Origin: Symbiodinium kawagutii
Taxonomy: Eukaryota > Sar > Dinophyceae > Suessiales > Symbiodiniaceae
DNA: 64,000 nucleotides
Direction: 5' to 3'
NCBI GenBank assembly: GCA_009767595.1
Contig: VSDK01021708.1
Coordinates: forward strand, 256,231-320,230
Shown here piece by piece: positions 1-10,201 of the stretch; position 1 is the stretch's first letter, and each line of letters opens with the position of its first letter. Below the pieces are notes generated by a model. That model worked only from the letters and a program-made list of their open reading frames with translations, did not search any database and was not told the DNA's origin. The position numbers and the translations under genes were made by a program.

Positions 1-111
1 GCGAACAACGGGCCGCGGGTCACCTCACCGCAAAAAAACACCCCGTTGGGCGATGGTGGAATGCTAAGGGTTATACGGATATATGGCGAGCTGGGTCAAG
101 CAGTGAACCAA
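1..111 (+). CDS. Possible partial exon at the window edge
   Basis: Frame 1 is open from the first base: NNGPRVTSPQKNTPLGDGGM, then LRVIRIYGELGQAVN. Composition and GC-rich start are exon-like, and the region loses coding character after about 111. Function unknown. Confidence 0.25.
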
Positions 112-193
112 CCAATGGCTAGCAATAGCTGGTTATAATGGTGAATAATAGGGGATGATAAGTAACAATAGTAGGGGATATATACTAACCATA

Positions 194-308
194 TGGCTAT
201 GGGTCAATATTGATCAACCAGTAATGGTGGATAATGACCAACAAACCATAGGGAAAATAATGGTTAATGACAGGGGAACCAAGGGTACAGGGTTGTGACC
301 CACTGCCA
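194..308 (+). mobile_element. Inverted-repeat element B
   Basis: Full-length B copy: TGGCTATGGGTCAATATT at the left, GTTGTGACCCACTGCCA at the right, with the internal GGGAAAATAATGGTTAATGA block. Confidence 0.8.
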
Positions 309-608
309 TATATGATGGTATATCATGGGTATATCATGGCTACACCATGGGTAATATGATAGTTGTAATTTGGTTATTCGGACGGGTATTTTCTGGTAAA
401 TCATGATGATATATGATTGGTATATGATGGTATAATGGTTGCAGGATGGTTATATGATGGTTGTGCAATGTTTTTTTCATGGTACACAGGTCAAAAAGGA
501 AACACTCAAACGGCGAAGAAAACTACAAAACAGGCAACCAACGCTTTATTTCTCATCCATGATGCAATGATGTTTCTTAATGTTTGGTTGGTGATCAATG
601 CATTAATG

Positions 609-712
609 TTGACCCCGGATTAACAAGCCATAGGTTTAATAGTTGGGGGGGTGCCATTCAATGGAAAAACACGCCGGATACCCCCTATGAATCAACCAGG
701 GGGTGATCTATC
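609..712. mobile_element. Inverted-repeat element F, degraded
   Basis: CCCGGATTAACAAGCCATAGG and ATACCCCCTATGAATCAACC match the F copy at 4727-4858, but the terminal repeats are partly lost. Confidence 0.5.
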
Positions 713-852
713 TAGTCATGGCATTGCCCATCATATTTGATTCAGGTCAGTTGGTGGACACAGCTCCTGGGAAACTACCAGGTAATACTTGCCAATCGAT
801 ACAAACACATCAGTGCAGACAAGCAGTTCCAATCGATAGATAGACAGGTAGA

Positions 853-953
853 TGGTAGTTTCTCAAAATAGGGAGCCCCAAAAATGGCTGGTTTATTACT
901 ATAGATGGTTGATAGCTAGATGATTTGGGGGTACCCCTATTTTGAGAAACACC
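853..953 (+). mobile_element. Inverted-repeat element C
   Basis: TGGTAGTTTCTCAAAATAGG to CCCCTATTTTGAGAAACACC, with internal GGCTGGTTTATTACTATAG and GGATGATTTGGGG-type blocks. Confidence 0.8.
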
Positions 954-1129
954 CAGATGGTGAGATACATAGAGAAAGACATATCGATAGACAGAAAGAT
1001 AGATGGTTACCTCAGATCCATCGATCAGATAGAGAAAACATGACTAGAGAGATCGACATACGGATAGAAAATGACAGACAAACACACAAACATGCACGGA
1101 GAAAGAGATAGATACACAGACACACAAAG

Positions 1130-1215
1130 AGATAGATGGATGGATGGATGGATGGATGGATGGATGGATGGATGGATAGATAGGTAGATAGGTAGAGAAA
1201 GAAAGAAAGAAAGAT
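1130..1215. repeat. GATG tetranucleotide microsatellite
   Basis: About eleven GATG units, then GATA and GAAA variants. Open frames on both strands here are repeat-driven. Confidence 0.95.
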
Positions 1216-1529
1216 AGATGCATAGATGGATATCCAGAGCAGTGGAGACTCAGAAACATGGTCAGACACAGACACATAAACATTCCAGATGCCTGTGGGT
1301 CCTGCCATCTATTCATCTCAGCCAACCTATGGTTTCCCTATTCTGGAAGATTCCGCCGCAGCCTTGCACTGTACAATATATTGTGTATTCCTCCCACATT
1401 GACAAAATGTTGGTCCCTCTCGCTTGCTGATAGTGACGCTGTGCGTCGGGTGCCATGCTTCATTGTCATCAGGGTGAACAGGGCAGTTTGCGCTTGAGCA
1501 GTCCTTCCAGACAACAGGAGTGAGCCCGG

Positions 1530-2405
1530 ATCACAAACATCGATGAAAGTAGATTTGGGATGGTCATGAGCCAATTAAAGGGAATCATCATTCGATACAT
1601 GATGTCAATTGATTTCAGCCAATCAATGGTCATTTGTCTCATTAGTTGGTAGTCATTAGCCAATTATTCGTCAGCACCTCTCAGTCATCTATCATTCGGA
1701 TGGACGGGGTGCATGTGTATCACCATGCATCTTGAATTAGTTTCCTCCATGCCTTATGTCAAGTTGCTAATCCACAGTCTTGGAGATTTGAATGATTGTT
1801 CAATAATAGTTTCTTTTGATTAGGGCAACCGCCTAGGCCGTCAGCATCGTTCCATGGTGTCGGAATTGTTCATGTTTGATTGTTGTTTTTACTTTTCTCA
1901 ACTTCGCTATTTCTTGTTTGTCCGGAAGGAAGGCAGACAGACAAAGCAGAGATCCCCAAGATTGCCCTTTGGCTCTAGTTTTTGATCCTTATCAACCATG
2001 AGTCACTCATCTACCATGATCAACCAGTAGTCATTGAGCGGGTTGACTTATCGATAACCACTATCAACCCTGATTGATTAATGCGTCCATCATTCATCAC
2101 TGCCTACCACTGTCAACCATCATTGGCCCTTATCAACCACCATTTCATGGCCTAGGAATAGCCATTGATAAGCTATAACCATGGTGATTAACAGGCTATG
2201 ATGATCATGATTAGGCTACTATATAGATCTTGATCTTATACTGACATAGATTGACCAGTATGCATTCATCAAAGTAGTCAATAGATGTCAATAGCCCAGT
2301 TGATCACCATATAACTTAACCCAAATCAACCAGGTAATATAACCTATCGTAGCCGAACCCTTTTATATTAGGCTATAGCCTAATCAAAGCCATTAGTCAA
2401 ACCAT
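1530..2405. other. Stretch without a supported gene
   Basis: AT-rich unique-looking DNA with many AACCAT/ATCAACC short repeats. A small GC-rich patch at 1915-1976 reads EGRQTDKAEIPKIALWL but is too short to call. Confidence 0.6.
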
Positions 2406-2411
2406 AGCTGA

Positions 2412-2486
2412 TCATTGCCCCTCCGCTTCGAGGTCCATGCAGTCCATGAAATCGAAAATCTCCGAGGTGTCTTGGCGGATGGTGTT
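2412..2486 (-). CDS. Short acidic exon-like segment (EF-hand-like composition)
   Basis: On the minus strand the frame reads TIRQDTSEIFDFMDCMDLEA, then EGQ and TGA, with nearly all codons GC-ending in an AT-rich neighbourhood. The EIFDFMDxxDLE pattern recalls the helix and loop of EF-hand proteins, but the canonical Dx(D/N)xDG loop is not complete. Too short to assign. Confidence 0.3.
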   Translation of the reverse strand, partial: NTIRQDTSEIFDFMDCMDLEAEGQ

Positions 2487-2687
2487 TGATGGCTGGTGAC
2501 TTTGGTGAAATGGTGGTTTCTGGTTGGTGGTTTTACAGGGGTTTTATACATGGTTATAACCAGCTAATAATGGTTGATAATAGGGATAATAATGCTGGTT
2601 GGTGGTTTGATTGACAATAATAGCGGGTTAATGGTTAAGAATGGGGAATGATAACTAACAACTGTAGGGGATATATACCAACCATAT

Positions 2688-2790
2688 GACTATGGGTCAA
2701 TATTAACCATCAATATTAAGTAACCATTTCATAGGGAAAACACTGGTTGATGATTGAACCAGGGGTTATAATCATTAATCATGGTTAAGA
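2688..2790 (+). mobile_element. Inverted-repeat element B, right end lost
   Basis: Starts TGACTATGGGTCAATATTAA and keeps the GGGAAAAC block; the GACCCACAG end is missing. Confidence 0.6.
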
Positions 2791-2830
2791 ATAGGGGATG
2801 ATAAGCAACAAGCTTCTGGTTAGACAACTG

Positions 2831-2934
2831 CTGGTTAGTGGTTTGATTGACATTTTGCTTATTTTCCCTGGTAATTATTAACAGTTGGTTGGTTGACCAG
2901 CATATGTTTCACAGCAGTTGAAACCACCAACCAG
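2831..2934 (+). mobile_element. Inverted-repeat element A
   Basis: CTGGTTAGTGGTTTGATTGA to GTTGAAACCACCAACCAG, with the internal TTATTTTCCCTGGTAATTAT block. Confidence 0.75.
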
Positions 2935-3532
2935 ATTTATTTTATATATAATATGACAGGTGCTTAATTGGCTATAAATGATACGAAAGATCTTGTTATA
3001 ACCATTAAAGTCTGGTCAACGAACCTGGTTGCGCTTCAGATCATTTGTTTTTCTTAGGAAACAACATTGTAACTGGTGGATTTTCCACGGGACCAGCTTA
3101 CTTTGCCGGAAAGTATTGTTGGTGATTATCCCCTACTATGAACCATTCTTGGCCATTCCCTACCTGCAACCACTTACTGGCAACCATCCCTACAACTCTT
3201 TGGGTTTAACTGGAAGGATTGGCACCATGGAATCACCACCGTTGACAAGCCTTGGTGGTCACCCAGTCAGTTGGAGGCAGTCACTGCAGCTTGCTATGGC
3301 TATCGTAACCTGACGTGCTTAGGACTTGCGCGATTAAACATGTGATTCCTTGCCACTGTTGAACATTTCACAGCAGGATTTGACTGTAATACTTCATGCT
3401 ATCACTGTGGCTACTATAATTACCAAAAAAGCATCTAATACTTGACTCAATTGGTTCATAATATCATGGTTCCCAGCAAGCCCCAACTTGGATAGCATCT
3501 TAAAATTCTATCAGCGGCTGAGAGACCAGATA

Positions 3533-3644
3533 AGCTGTGGGTCAAAATCTTCAGTCCCCCTGGTTCCCCACCACTATCCATTATTTTCCCTCTTATTGGT
3601 GGGTATCCCCCATTAATTGGCTGGTTAATATTGACCCATAGCCA
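3533..3644 (-). mobile_element. Inverted-repeat element B, reverse orientation
   Basis: Starts AGCTGTGGGTCAAAAT and ends AATATTGACCCATAGCCA; the interior is the complement of the B consensus (CCCCCTGGTTCCCC). Confidence 0.8.
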
Positions 3645-3815
3645 TATAACCACTAACCATTATTGACCACCATTTTCAAGCATCAACCATCGTTAATTAA
3701 TCATTATCAAACACCATCATCAATCATCACCACTTAACTATAGTTATACCTGCCATTTGCCTGGCACTTACCCTAGTTATAACCCCAGGGCTGTAGCCGG
3801 TGGAACGGGGCCCAC

Positions 3816-3977
3816 CTTGGGACCTCACACACTGTGCTCCGCGCCGAGAAATCTGCGGCGCTTCGTCAGTCCAGTCTTTCCGACACCTCTGCCGTGGCCC
3901 CTTGGGCAGCACTTGCCGCGGCGTCCCTGCGCCGGCGCCACATGACGTTGGGATGGCCGCCATCATCCGATGATTGA
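3816..3977 (+). CDS. Exon-like GC-rich island, strand uncertain
   Basis: Frame: TSHTVLRAEKSAALRQSSLS, then an Ala/Arg-rich helix (APWAALAAASLRRRHMTLGW). The other two plus frames and one minus frame are also open across this GC-rich patch. Function unknown. Confidence 0.25.
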   Translation, partial: LGTSHTVLRAEKSAALRQSSLSDTSAVAPWAALAAASLRRRHMTLGWPPSSDD

Positions 3978-4384
3978 AATCTTCATCATGGGAATCAAGT
4001 TGGGATGATTTTTCTGATGATTGATACAAGTTGGGATGACTTATGATGGTGAACAGTGGTGAAATTTTGATTGATCTATACTTGATTGATGGTGAATTAA
4101 ACGTAGAGATATAGGGTACGCAGCCATTGTCCATGCTGATGCCTTCCATTCCCGATTTTGACAATGTTCAATCGGAACCATCTTTGCATGTCTTGGGGCA
4201 CATTACTAATTGGCGTTGTCCGACCATGGCGTTGAATCAACAAATCAACGATGAGTTTTGGGTTGAAGATGGTTATTAGAACAAATTAATCACCAGCCAT
4301 TTAGGTTGAAGATGAAACCACCAGCCATTTAGGTTGAACATGAACCAAGCTATGAATCATTCTCACTTGCTGATCATTGCATGG

Positions 4385-4472
4385 CTGGTGGTTGGGACCA
4401 ACGGAGTTGTTAGCTCGCCCTTTAAAAGTGGAGCGGTTTGGAGCTACCAGGAGTGGCCTGGCCAAATGGTAG
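4385..4472 (+). mobile_element. Repeat family E
   Basis: CTGGTGGTTGGGACC, then GAGCGGTTTGGAGCTACCAG and CCAAATGGTAG, shared with 15801-15902, 16842-16940 and 63319-63412. Confidence 0.6.
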
Positions 4473-4726
4473 TGGCTTCATGGAGAAACTATGTTCCTTA
4501 GCAAAGCGTGGACATCGCTGGACATCCAACAGTTGATGTCTGCAGATCAGGGTTGGTGCTAGCTCGTTTCCACTAGATCAAGCAATACCAGCGGATGCTT
4601 GGATGACAATCAACGTGGTATTCGTGTCCACTGGCGGTTGATGATTACGTTGACCCACGTGGTGGGTTTATTGTCGAAAGTCATCCTCCGCAATGATGCA
4701 GTTTAAGGGTTCATCACCATGATTAA

Positions 4727-4858
4727 TAATGGCTACCCAGGATTAATAAACCGTAGGTTTATTAACTGGGGGTATCCCCTAAAAGCCTTGGTTTTCCATT
4801 ACAATGGGAACCCCCCTAGTTAATCAACCAGGGGTTTATTAATCCTGGGTAGCCATTA
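4727..4858. mobile_element. Inverted-repeat element F with perfect 26-bp ends
   Basis: TAATGGCTACCCAGGATTAA (continuing to 4752) is matched exactly in inverted form by 4833-4858. Interior 80 bp without coding capacity. Confidence 0.88.
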
Positions 4859-4959
4859 GCGTGATCGCAAGGAGCAGAGCAAAGTCAATGATAGTGCAAA
4901 GATGGTGAGCATCACGCTTGCAAATAACCATCCAACCAACCTATCAAGAAACAAACCAA

Positions 4960-5045
4960 CTAAAAACCTACCTACCTACCTAGCTAGCTAGCTACCTACC
5001 TACCTAGCTACCTACTTCCCTTCCAACCTACCAACCTATCAACCA
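4960..5045. repeat. CTAC/CTAG tetranucleotide microsatellite
   Basis: Runs of CTAC with CTAG interruptions, flanked by CAACCTACCAACC-like repeats. Confidence 0.85.
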
Positions 5046-5270
5046 GTCGCACCAGCTGCAGGGCGGGAGAACGAGTCGCAAAAGTCGGATGAGTCGAAAC
5101 AGCGGTGAGTGACGTGGCGCAGCGTTGAGTCGACGTCGCGTCCAAGCGGTTAAGCAGTTCGAGTCCAGTTCAGACACCGTTGCAACCGTTGGTGATGGTT
5201 GATAGATGATTTGATCATGGTTATAATAGATGATTGCTAGGTGATAATTGATGTTACAAGGTGATTTTGT

Positions 5271-5369
5271 CAGGTTGGTGGTTTGGTTGACATTTTTATT
5301 TTTGCCAATAATTATGAACAAATGGTTGGTTGACAAATACTTTTCATAGGGGTTGAAACCACCAACCAG
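5271..5369 (+). mobile_element. Inverted-repeat element A
   Basis: CAGGTTGGTGGTTTGGTTGA to GGGGTTGAAACCACCAACCA, ending CAG; internal AATAATTATGAACAAATGG. Confidence 0.8.
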
Positions 5370-5596
5370 TTATCATGGTTACAATAGCTGGTTGCTAGGT
5401 GATAATGTTTTAATAAAGCGGTCGTGGATAGATTATTCACAGGTGAGAATGCTTGTAATTGTTGATAATGGTCGTAGTTGATTAGGAGGTGATAATGTGA
5501 TAAGACCACCAACAATGGTTGATAATAGGTACTTGATAGATGTTCACAATGGTTGCGACTGGGAATTCATGACTACCGATAATGCTCAAACAACTG

Positions 5597-5687
5597 CTAG
5601 TTGGTGGTTTCGTTTGTTCTCCAGTATTTAGGGATGGTTGATTGGTTGAGCAATATGTTTCAGGGTGGTTGAAAAAACACCAACCAG
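5597..5687 (+). mobile_element. Inverted-repeat element A, diverged
   Basis: CTAGTTGGTGGTTTCGTTTG to GTTGAAAAAACACCAACCAG. Confidence 0.65.
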
Positions 5688-6379
5688 TAAAAGAAATTAA
5701 CAACAAGAAGTGGGTCGTTCGACCAGGTGGTCGGTCGGTTGGTCGGTGGGTTGGTTGGTTGGCTACAGCTTCAATTGGACACTTCTGCAGCAATAGTGGG
5801 AATACAACCACCACTATTCAACAGGTTTGTTGCTGGTTTTAAGCATCACCAGAGGTCACTATCCCAGAATGTACCGATAATGTTGAACATAGTACTGTAT
5901 TTCCTCGTTGAAAACACCAGGAGTGTTTTTTGTGAAGAGGTACTGTACATGGCGGAAGGTATGGGGGAAAAGGAAATTATTTGTTGATATGTGATTTCAT
6001 AGTCTTTGTATCAACCTCTTCACAATATGCGGCCACAAGATTTCCCACATTTCCGGCAATCTACTATTTGGTACATTTAGCAAAATCCTGCCCCCGCTAG
6101 GTTCTATAACAATTTGCCAAGGATCCAACCTTTTTCTGTCATGGCTCAGGTATCTCATTCTTATTCCGTCTTTCTAATTGCACTTCAAGCATCTCAAAAA
6201 CACTATCGACAACCAACGTTCAACACGGGGGTATGGTTGCATAGATGTTTGCCTCATTGATCATTAATGAGAAAGTCCAAGTGCTTTTTTTCCACTAGGT
6301 TAACGACAGAACCCGGATAATAGGCAACCACTTGCATATTTGAATCATTGTTGGTATGTCTTCAGTGATTTAGAGCTGA

Positions 6380-6520
6380 TCATGTTTTATCATTCTGAGC
6401 ACCTCTGACCAGCTGGTGTTTTCTGATCTTTGCACCGTCTCCCAAGTGCAGAAACTGATCATCCAATCCCTACCGTCAGGGGAGGGGTCAGTTGCTGATA
6501 GTTTCCAAGAGTGTAATCAT
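6380..6520 (+). CDS. Exon-like segment, possible ubiquitin-like N-terminal piece
   Basis: Frame: ILSTSDQLVFSDLCTVSQVQ, then KLIIQSLPSGEGSVADS. The pattern of a short strand followed by a helix recalls the ubiquitin-like starts of Symbiodiniaceae repeat proteins, but it is too short to assign. A C element begins at 6541 and ends the segment. Confidence 0.28.
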
Positions 6521-6540
6521 GGTTGGAGGATCATCACACG

Positions 6541-6645
6541 GAGATTTCTCAGAATAGGAAACCTCACAAAAATGTTGTTTTACTATTTTAAATGACTAAT
6601 AAAGGATGATTCGGGGGTACCCCTATGACTTGAGAAACCATCACA
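6541..6645 (+). mobile_element. Inverted-repeat element C
   Basis: GAGATTTCTCAGAATAGG to CCCCTATGACTTGAGAAACC; the internal GGATGATTCGGGGGTACC block is intact. Confidence 0.7.
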
Positions 6646-6809
6646 TGGTTCGTGCTTACGAACCATGTTAATCAAGTCCAAATCCTGGGGCTATACCACT
6701 GGTGGGTGAACTACCCTTTGGAAAAGCCTGGAAGCTGAAGATCACCACATGTTTTTAGGTGAAACGGTAAAACCATTATAGTGGAAATTGTCTACGCAAT
6801 CAGATGAAT

Positions 6810-7102
6810 TGGCTGTGGGTCAGTTCACCTTGTACCCCTGGTTCCCCCATGATTAACCAGGCCGTTTTCCCTTTATTGGGTACTACCCCTTACTATCCGG
6901 TTGGTGCTTTCAAACATGTTTTATTTTCACCAGTATTAACAAAAGATTGATTCCTTGACTAATATTTGACCATCTCGCTCGCAGAAGGTGGGCGAGATGT
7001 GGAGCGACGCTGCTTCCGCTGTCAGGGAATCATTGACTAATATTTTTCATAAGGGTTGAAACTACCAACCAGTTATCCATGGTAAATATTGACCCTTAGC
7101 CA
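6810..7102 (-). mobile_element. Inverted-repeat element B split by an A element
   Basis: TGGCTGTGGGTCAGTTCACC begins the B copy and AAATATTGACCCTTAGCCA ends it; the middle (6897-7072) is a complete A element. Removing it restores a normal-length B. Confidence 0.8.
6897..7072 (+). mobile_element. Inverted-repeat element A nested in B, with a 61-bp internal insert
   Basis: CCGGTTGGTGCTTTCAAACA to GTTGAAACTACCAACCAG. Near 6965-7030 a GC-rich insert carrying CATCTCGC/GCGAGATG (an 8-bp hairpin) lies between two copies of TTGACTAATATTT. Confidence 0.8.
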
Positions 7103-7107
7103 GTTTG

Positions 7108-7230
7108 CCGGAGTGTAACCATGGGGAAACTGTCTCGCGGCCGCTCAGTACCAGCCAATCCGGCTTGTCGATAGTGCCTTGGTATGGCTTGATGGTCAGG
7201 ATTGGAAGGGATGGAAGGTGCACCGCTCAT
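7108..7230 (+). CDS. Short exon-like segment after a nested repeat
   Basis: Frame: CLAAAQYQPIRLVDSALVWL, then DGQDWKGWKVHRS and TGA. Begins 6 bp after the end of the B element at 7102. Function unknown. Confidence 0.25.
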
Positions 7231-7402
7231 GATTCGGTGGGTGGTTTTATTGCATTTGATAAGGGTTAGAACATGTTACTTAACTTCTAAGCATGGTGAG
7301 TGATAACCACTAATAGTGAAGTGAAGCGAAGTTATGCAGGTTATAACCATCAACAATTGTTCGTAACAGTGGATCATAATCAGCAATGATGGTTAAAACA
7401 AC

Positions 7403-7503
7403 TACAATTGTTGATGGCTTGATTGACAGTTTTTTATTTTCCCAGTATGAACAACTGGTTGGTTGACACATACTTTTCAAAGGGTACTGTGGTTCAACCA
7501 CAA
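7403..7503 (+). mobile_element. Inverted-repeat element A, diverged
   Basis: TTGATGGCTTGATTGACAG to GGTTCAACCACAAACC, with the TTTATTTTCCCAGTATGAAC block. Confidence 0.5.
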
Positions 7504-7570
7504 ACCATCGATCAATTTAGGTCAATAACCAGCTTGTAATCCACCAAGCACAAGCTTGTAATCTGCATAT

Positions 7571-7672
7571 TATGGTATGGGTCAAAATCAAGAACTCCTA
7601 ATCTGGTAATTTACAATAGGCATTTAAGCCAATGGTTTTTAGGGGTGCCCAATTTTGACCCACAGCAATTTC
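7571..7672. mobile_element. B-like element with unrelated interior
   Basis: TATGGTATGGGTCAAAATC at the left and AATTTTGACCCACAGCA at the right look like B ends, but the 65 bp between do not match the B consensus. Confidence 0.5.
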
Positions 7673-7744
7673 ATTAATAGGGGACAACTAACCTAAAAAA
7701 TCCACAATTGAACCGTAACATCAGGAATTCCATTAGGGGTAACC

Positions 7745-8194
7745 ATGACCACTTGCCAGGATGACTTCGATTTTGAGCTTGCTGCATACTCCAAAGTGGA
7801 GTTTGGCACTGATCCTCGGTTGCTCACGTTGGACTCGGTTGCGGCCACGATCCTTCACTCGTATGGCAATGCACTGTTGGCTTATCCATGTGGTTGTCGC
7901 GATGGACCTTTCGCTCCCGCTCCCTCGTCCCTTCGTTCCAGACGCCTGAGGGGTTTCTTCGTCCAATCCCAAGTTCACGGAAACCCACGGTTTCTTCATC
8001 CCAGGGAGGTAGCCCTACTTCTTGGACTTCCTGACTCGGTGGAATTTCCCCATGATGTGCGTTCCAGCTTGGCTCTTCTTGGATTGGTGGCTTCTCCGCT
8101 CCAGATGGTGTGGGTTTACGCTCACCTTCGTCATGCCCATGCACGTGCTCATGGTCTTGAGGCTTCGCCTTCTCCCTTGGAGCGCTCATGTTGA
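7745..8194 (+). pseudogene. C5-cytosine methyltransferase-like C-terminal fragment, probably from a retroelement
   Basis: This 149-codon open frame has the layout of the end of a C5-cytosine methyltransferase-like protein found in dinoflagellate retroelements: a Cys-rich PCGCRDGPFAP segment (about residues 48-58), RLRGFFVQ, then RFLHPREVALLLGLPDSVEF (residues 81-100), which resembles motif IX, and SLALLGLVASPLQMVW, which resembles the motif X helix. The catalytic Pro-Cys and SAM motifs of the N-terminal half are absent, so it cannot be active. Just after the stop, the plus-one frame continues sensibly (AHVDKVRAHNFDCHVPIVD), so the original frame ran on and has shifted. Stops lie in frame immediately upstream and the ATG is probably fortuitous. 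GC content is above the flanks. An alternative is an exon of a host gene, but the composition and isolation favour a mobile-element relic. Confidence 0.6.
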
Positions 8195-8751
8195 CAAGGT
8201 TCGAGCACATAATTTTGATTGCCATGTCCCCATTGTCGATTGATACTCCATGTTGATGTTAATGAATGATTGCCAAGCTTGTCAAGACAATCATGATTGC
8301 CAAGCAAATAGCACTAGGGGCAGATCCAGCATGATGTAGGGGGCCTGCTGGATCTCTCATTCTCAAAGGGCTTGGGATGGTGACAGTCAGGATATTTCGA
8401 CGTTGTTTGTTGGGGCGATGACATTTGATAGTTGGCCGTGAATCTTTGGAGACTACCTTTAAGGAATCGTACTGCTGAAGAATACATCTGCAACTTTTGC
8501 CAAAACAGTTGTGACTTTGAAACTGCTTGTTGCGGGCTGTCATTCAACAACTCTAGGGTTCTGTTTCTGTCCAAAAAATCAACAGCAACAGTAGGCATAA
8601 GCAACAGTTGCTCGGAGACAGCACTCAGTCATAGTCGTTCTGATTTAAAGCAAGTTAAATTATATGTGTCGCTTTATTGCTAACTAAGTCGTTATCTACT
8701 ATTAGCTAATAAAAAAGCTGGTTATGTGTTGCGTTATTGCCATGATGATCG

Positions 8752-8911
8752 GTTTATGGTGGTTGGGCCGTTGTTGGTTTCGTCGTTGGTTACACTGCTG
8801 GCACCCCAACCGTTGGATCTTGAGCCAGGCGAGTGCGCTGAGCAGCATGACCAACTTGGCCGAAGCAGGAATGAACTTCGAGCAGCTTGGCCAATGAGGT
8901 TGTGGCCCATG
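8752..8911 (+). CDS. Exon-like segment, unrecognised
   Basis: The second half reads ILSQASALSSMTNLAEAGMN followed by FEQLGQ and TGA, a natural helical segment. The first half is an Arg/Trp-rich run produced by GTTGGTTT-type repeats, so the true exon probably begins near 8815. Confidence 0.28.
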
Positions 8912-8938
8912 GCTGGTTGATGACCAGTTGATGCCAGC

Positions 8939-9053
8939 TGGCTGTGGGTCAATATTAGCCAGCCAATAATGGGTGATAATGACCAACAATAATAGGGAAA
9001 ACAACGGTTAGTGATAGGGGAACCAGGTACACAGGGTTTTTGACCCACTGCCA
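8939..9053 (+). mobile_element. Inverted-repeat element B inside a 12-bp repeat
   Basis: Full-length B (TGGCTGTGGGTCAATATT to TTTTTGACCCACTGCCA). Both flanks consist of GTTGATGACCAG units (8915-8938 and 9054-9105), so it inserted into that array. Confidence 0.85.
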
Positions 9054-9264
9054 GCTGATGACTAGTTGATGACCAGTTGATGACCAGTTGATGCCAGTCG
9101 ATTAGCCTCAGCAAGCATCAGTTTGTTGGTGGTGATGAGCAGCAAATGTGCTTGGTAAGCGGGTCCAAGTGGGATCACTGAGGCACGTAGCAATGGCCAA
9201 GGATTTGTCGGCGTGACCGCTGGGGTTGGTTCGTAAACTTATCTTGGTATAGTTCCAAGGTTGT

Positions 9265-9345
9265 GTGGCTATGGGTCAATATTAACCAACCAACTCAGGG
9301 GGGATAATAGCCAAAAATATTGGGAAAACCAGGGGAACCGCAGCC
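9265..9345 (+). mobile_element. Inverted-repeat element B, internally deleted
   Basis: TGGCTATGGGTCAATATTAA present, then GGGAAAACCAGGGGAACC; the right end is degenerate. Confidence 0.6.
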
Positions 9346-10013
9346 GTGTGTCAATACCACCCATCCAAAAAGGAGGTACTCGTATTTGAAGCACAGTTAG
9401 ACTAGTGCAGGGTCATGTATTGGAAGTTCACAGGGTAGAGGGCCCCTTGACCCACGGACACATTGAACGATGGATGGTGGTACTATGTGGTTCCCTTGTA
9501 GCTGATCACTGTCTGAAGATTCAGCCCCTGTGAATGGTGTCGCACAGATGTTGCAACTACCGGTGGCCGAGCAGAAACGGATTATCATGATATAACCATA
9601 GTAGATAGACTTGCAACTGGTTGGTGGTTTGATTATTTTCGATTGATATGTTTTTCCCTCATACCTGAGATGGTTGATTATGATCAAAAGTGAAGAAGGG
9701 TCTGTAGAGGTACCATGGTGTATAGTTTATACCATTCTAGTTTACCATAGATTAGGACCAAAAATTTGCTATAATCATGACTGCTCTTGGCGTTCAACCC
9801 TAAGCCAGCATGAAGCACGACTTAACCATCAACTTAACCAGACTTAAGCATCGCAGCATGAACCATAGCTTAACCACCACTAAACCATCACTGAACCACC
9901 ATTCAAGCATCACTTGAACATCACGAAACCATCATTTAACATCACTAAAGCATAGCCTAACCAATACAACATCCACTGAACATCACTAAACCATCACTTC
10001 ACCATCCATTGGT

Positions 10014-10161
10014 CATCGGCCGTGAATGCCCGTGGTGACTGCTCAACCAACGTCTTTAGGCACCACTTCGCTGTGAACGTTGGCCTGCGTCCCATGTGCC
10101 GTGGCACGACAGTGGCTACCGGGTGCCAGCGTGGTCAGTGGATGTGGGACTTTGGCGGTTG
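10014..10161 (+). CDS. Exon-like GC-rich island, unrecognised
   Basis: Frame: AVNARGDCSTNVFRHHFAVN, then GLRPMCRGTTVATGCQRGQW to a TGA. It is GC-rich against AT-rich sequence on both sides, and lies just left of the fold-back element at 10202. Function unknown. Confidence 0.28.
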
Positions 10162-10201
10162 ATTTACGGCTAATTTGGCTATGGTCTTTAGTAGGATCAA
10201 G

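Noticed and set aside
1012-1325. Two overlapping minus-strand frames rich in Ser, Ile and His-Pro
   Set aside because: Produced by GATG/GATA tetranucleotide repeats.
7824-8225. 133-codon minus-strand frame opposite the methyltransferase-like relic
   Set aside because: Shadow of the plus-strand sequence; low-complexity Glu/Pro/Arg composition and no recognisable domain.
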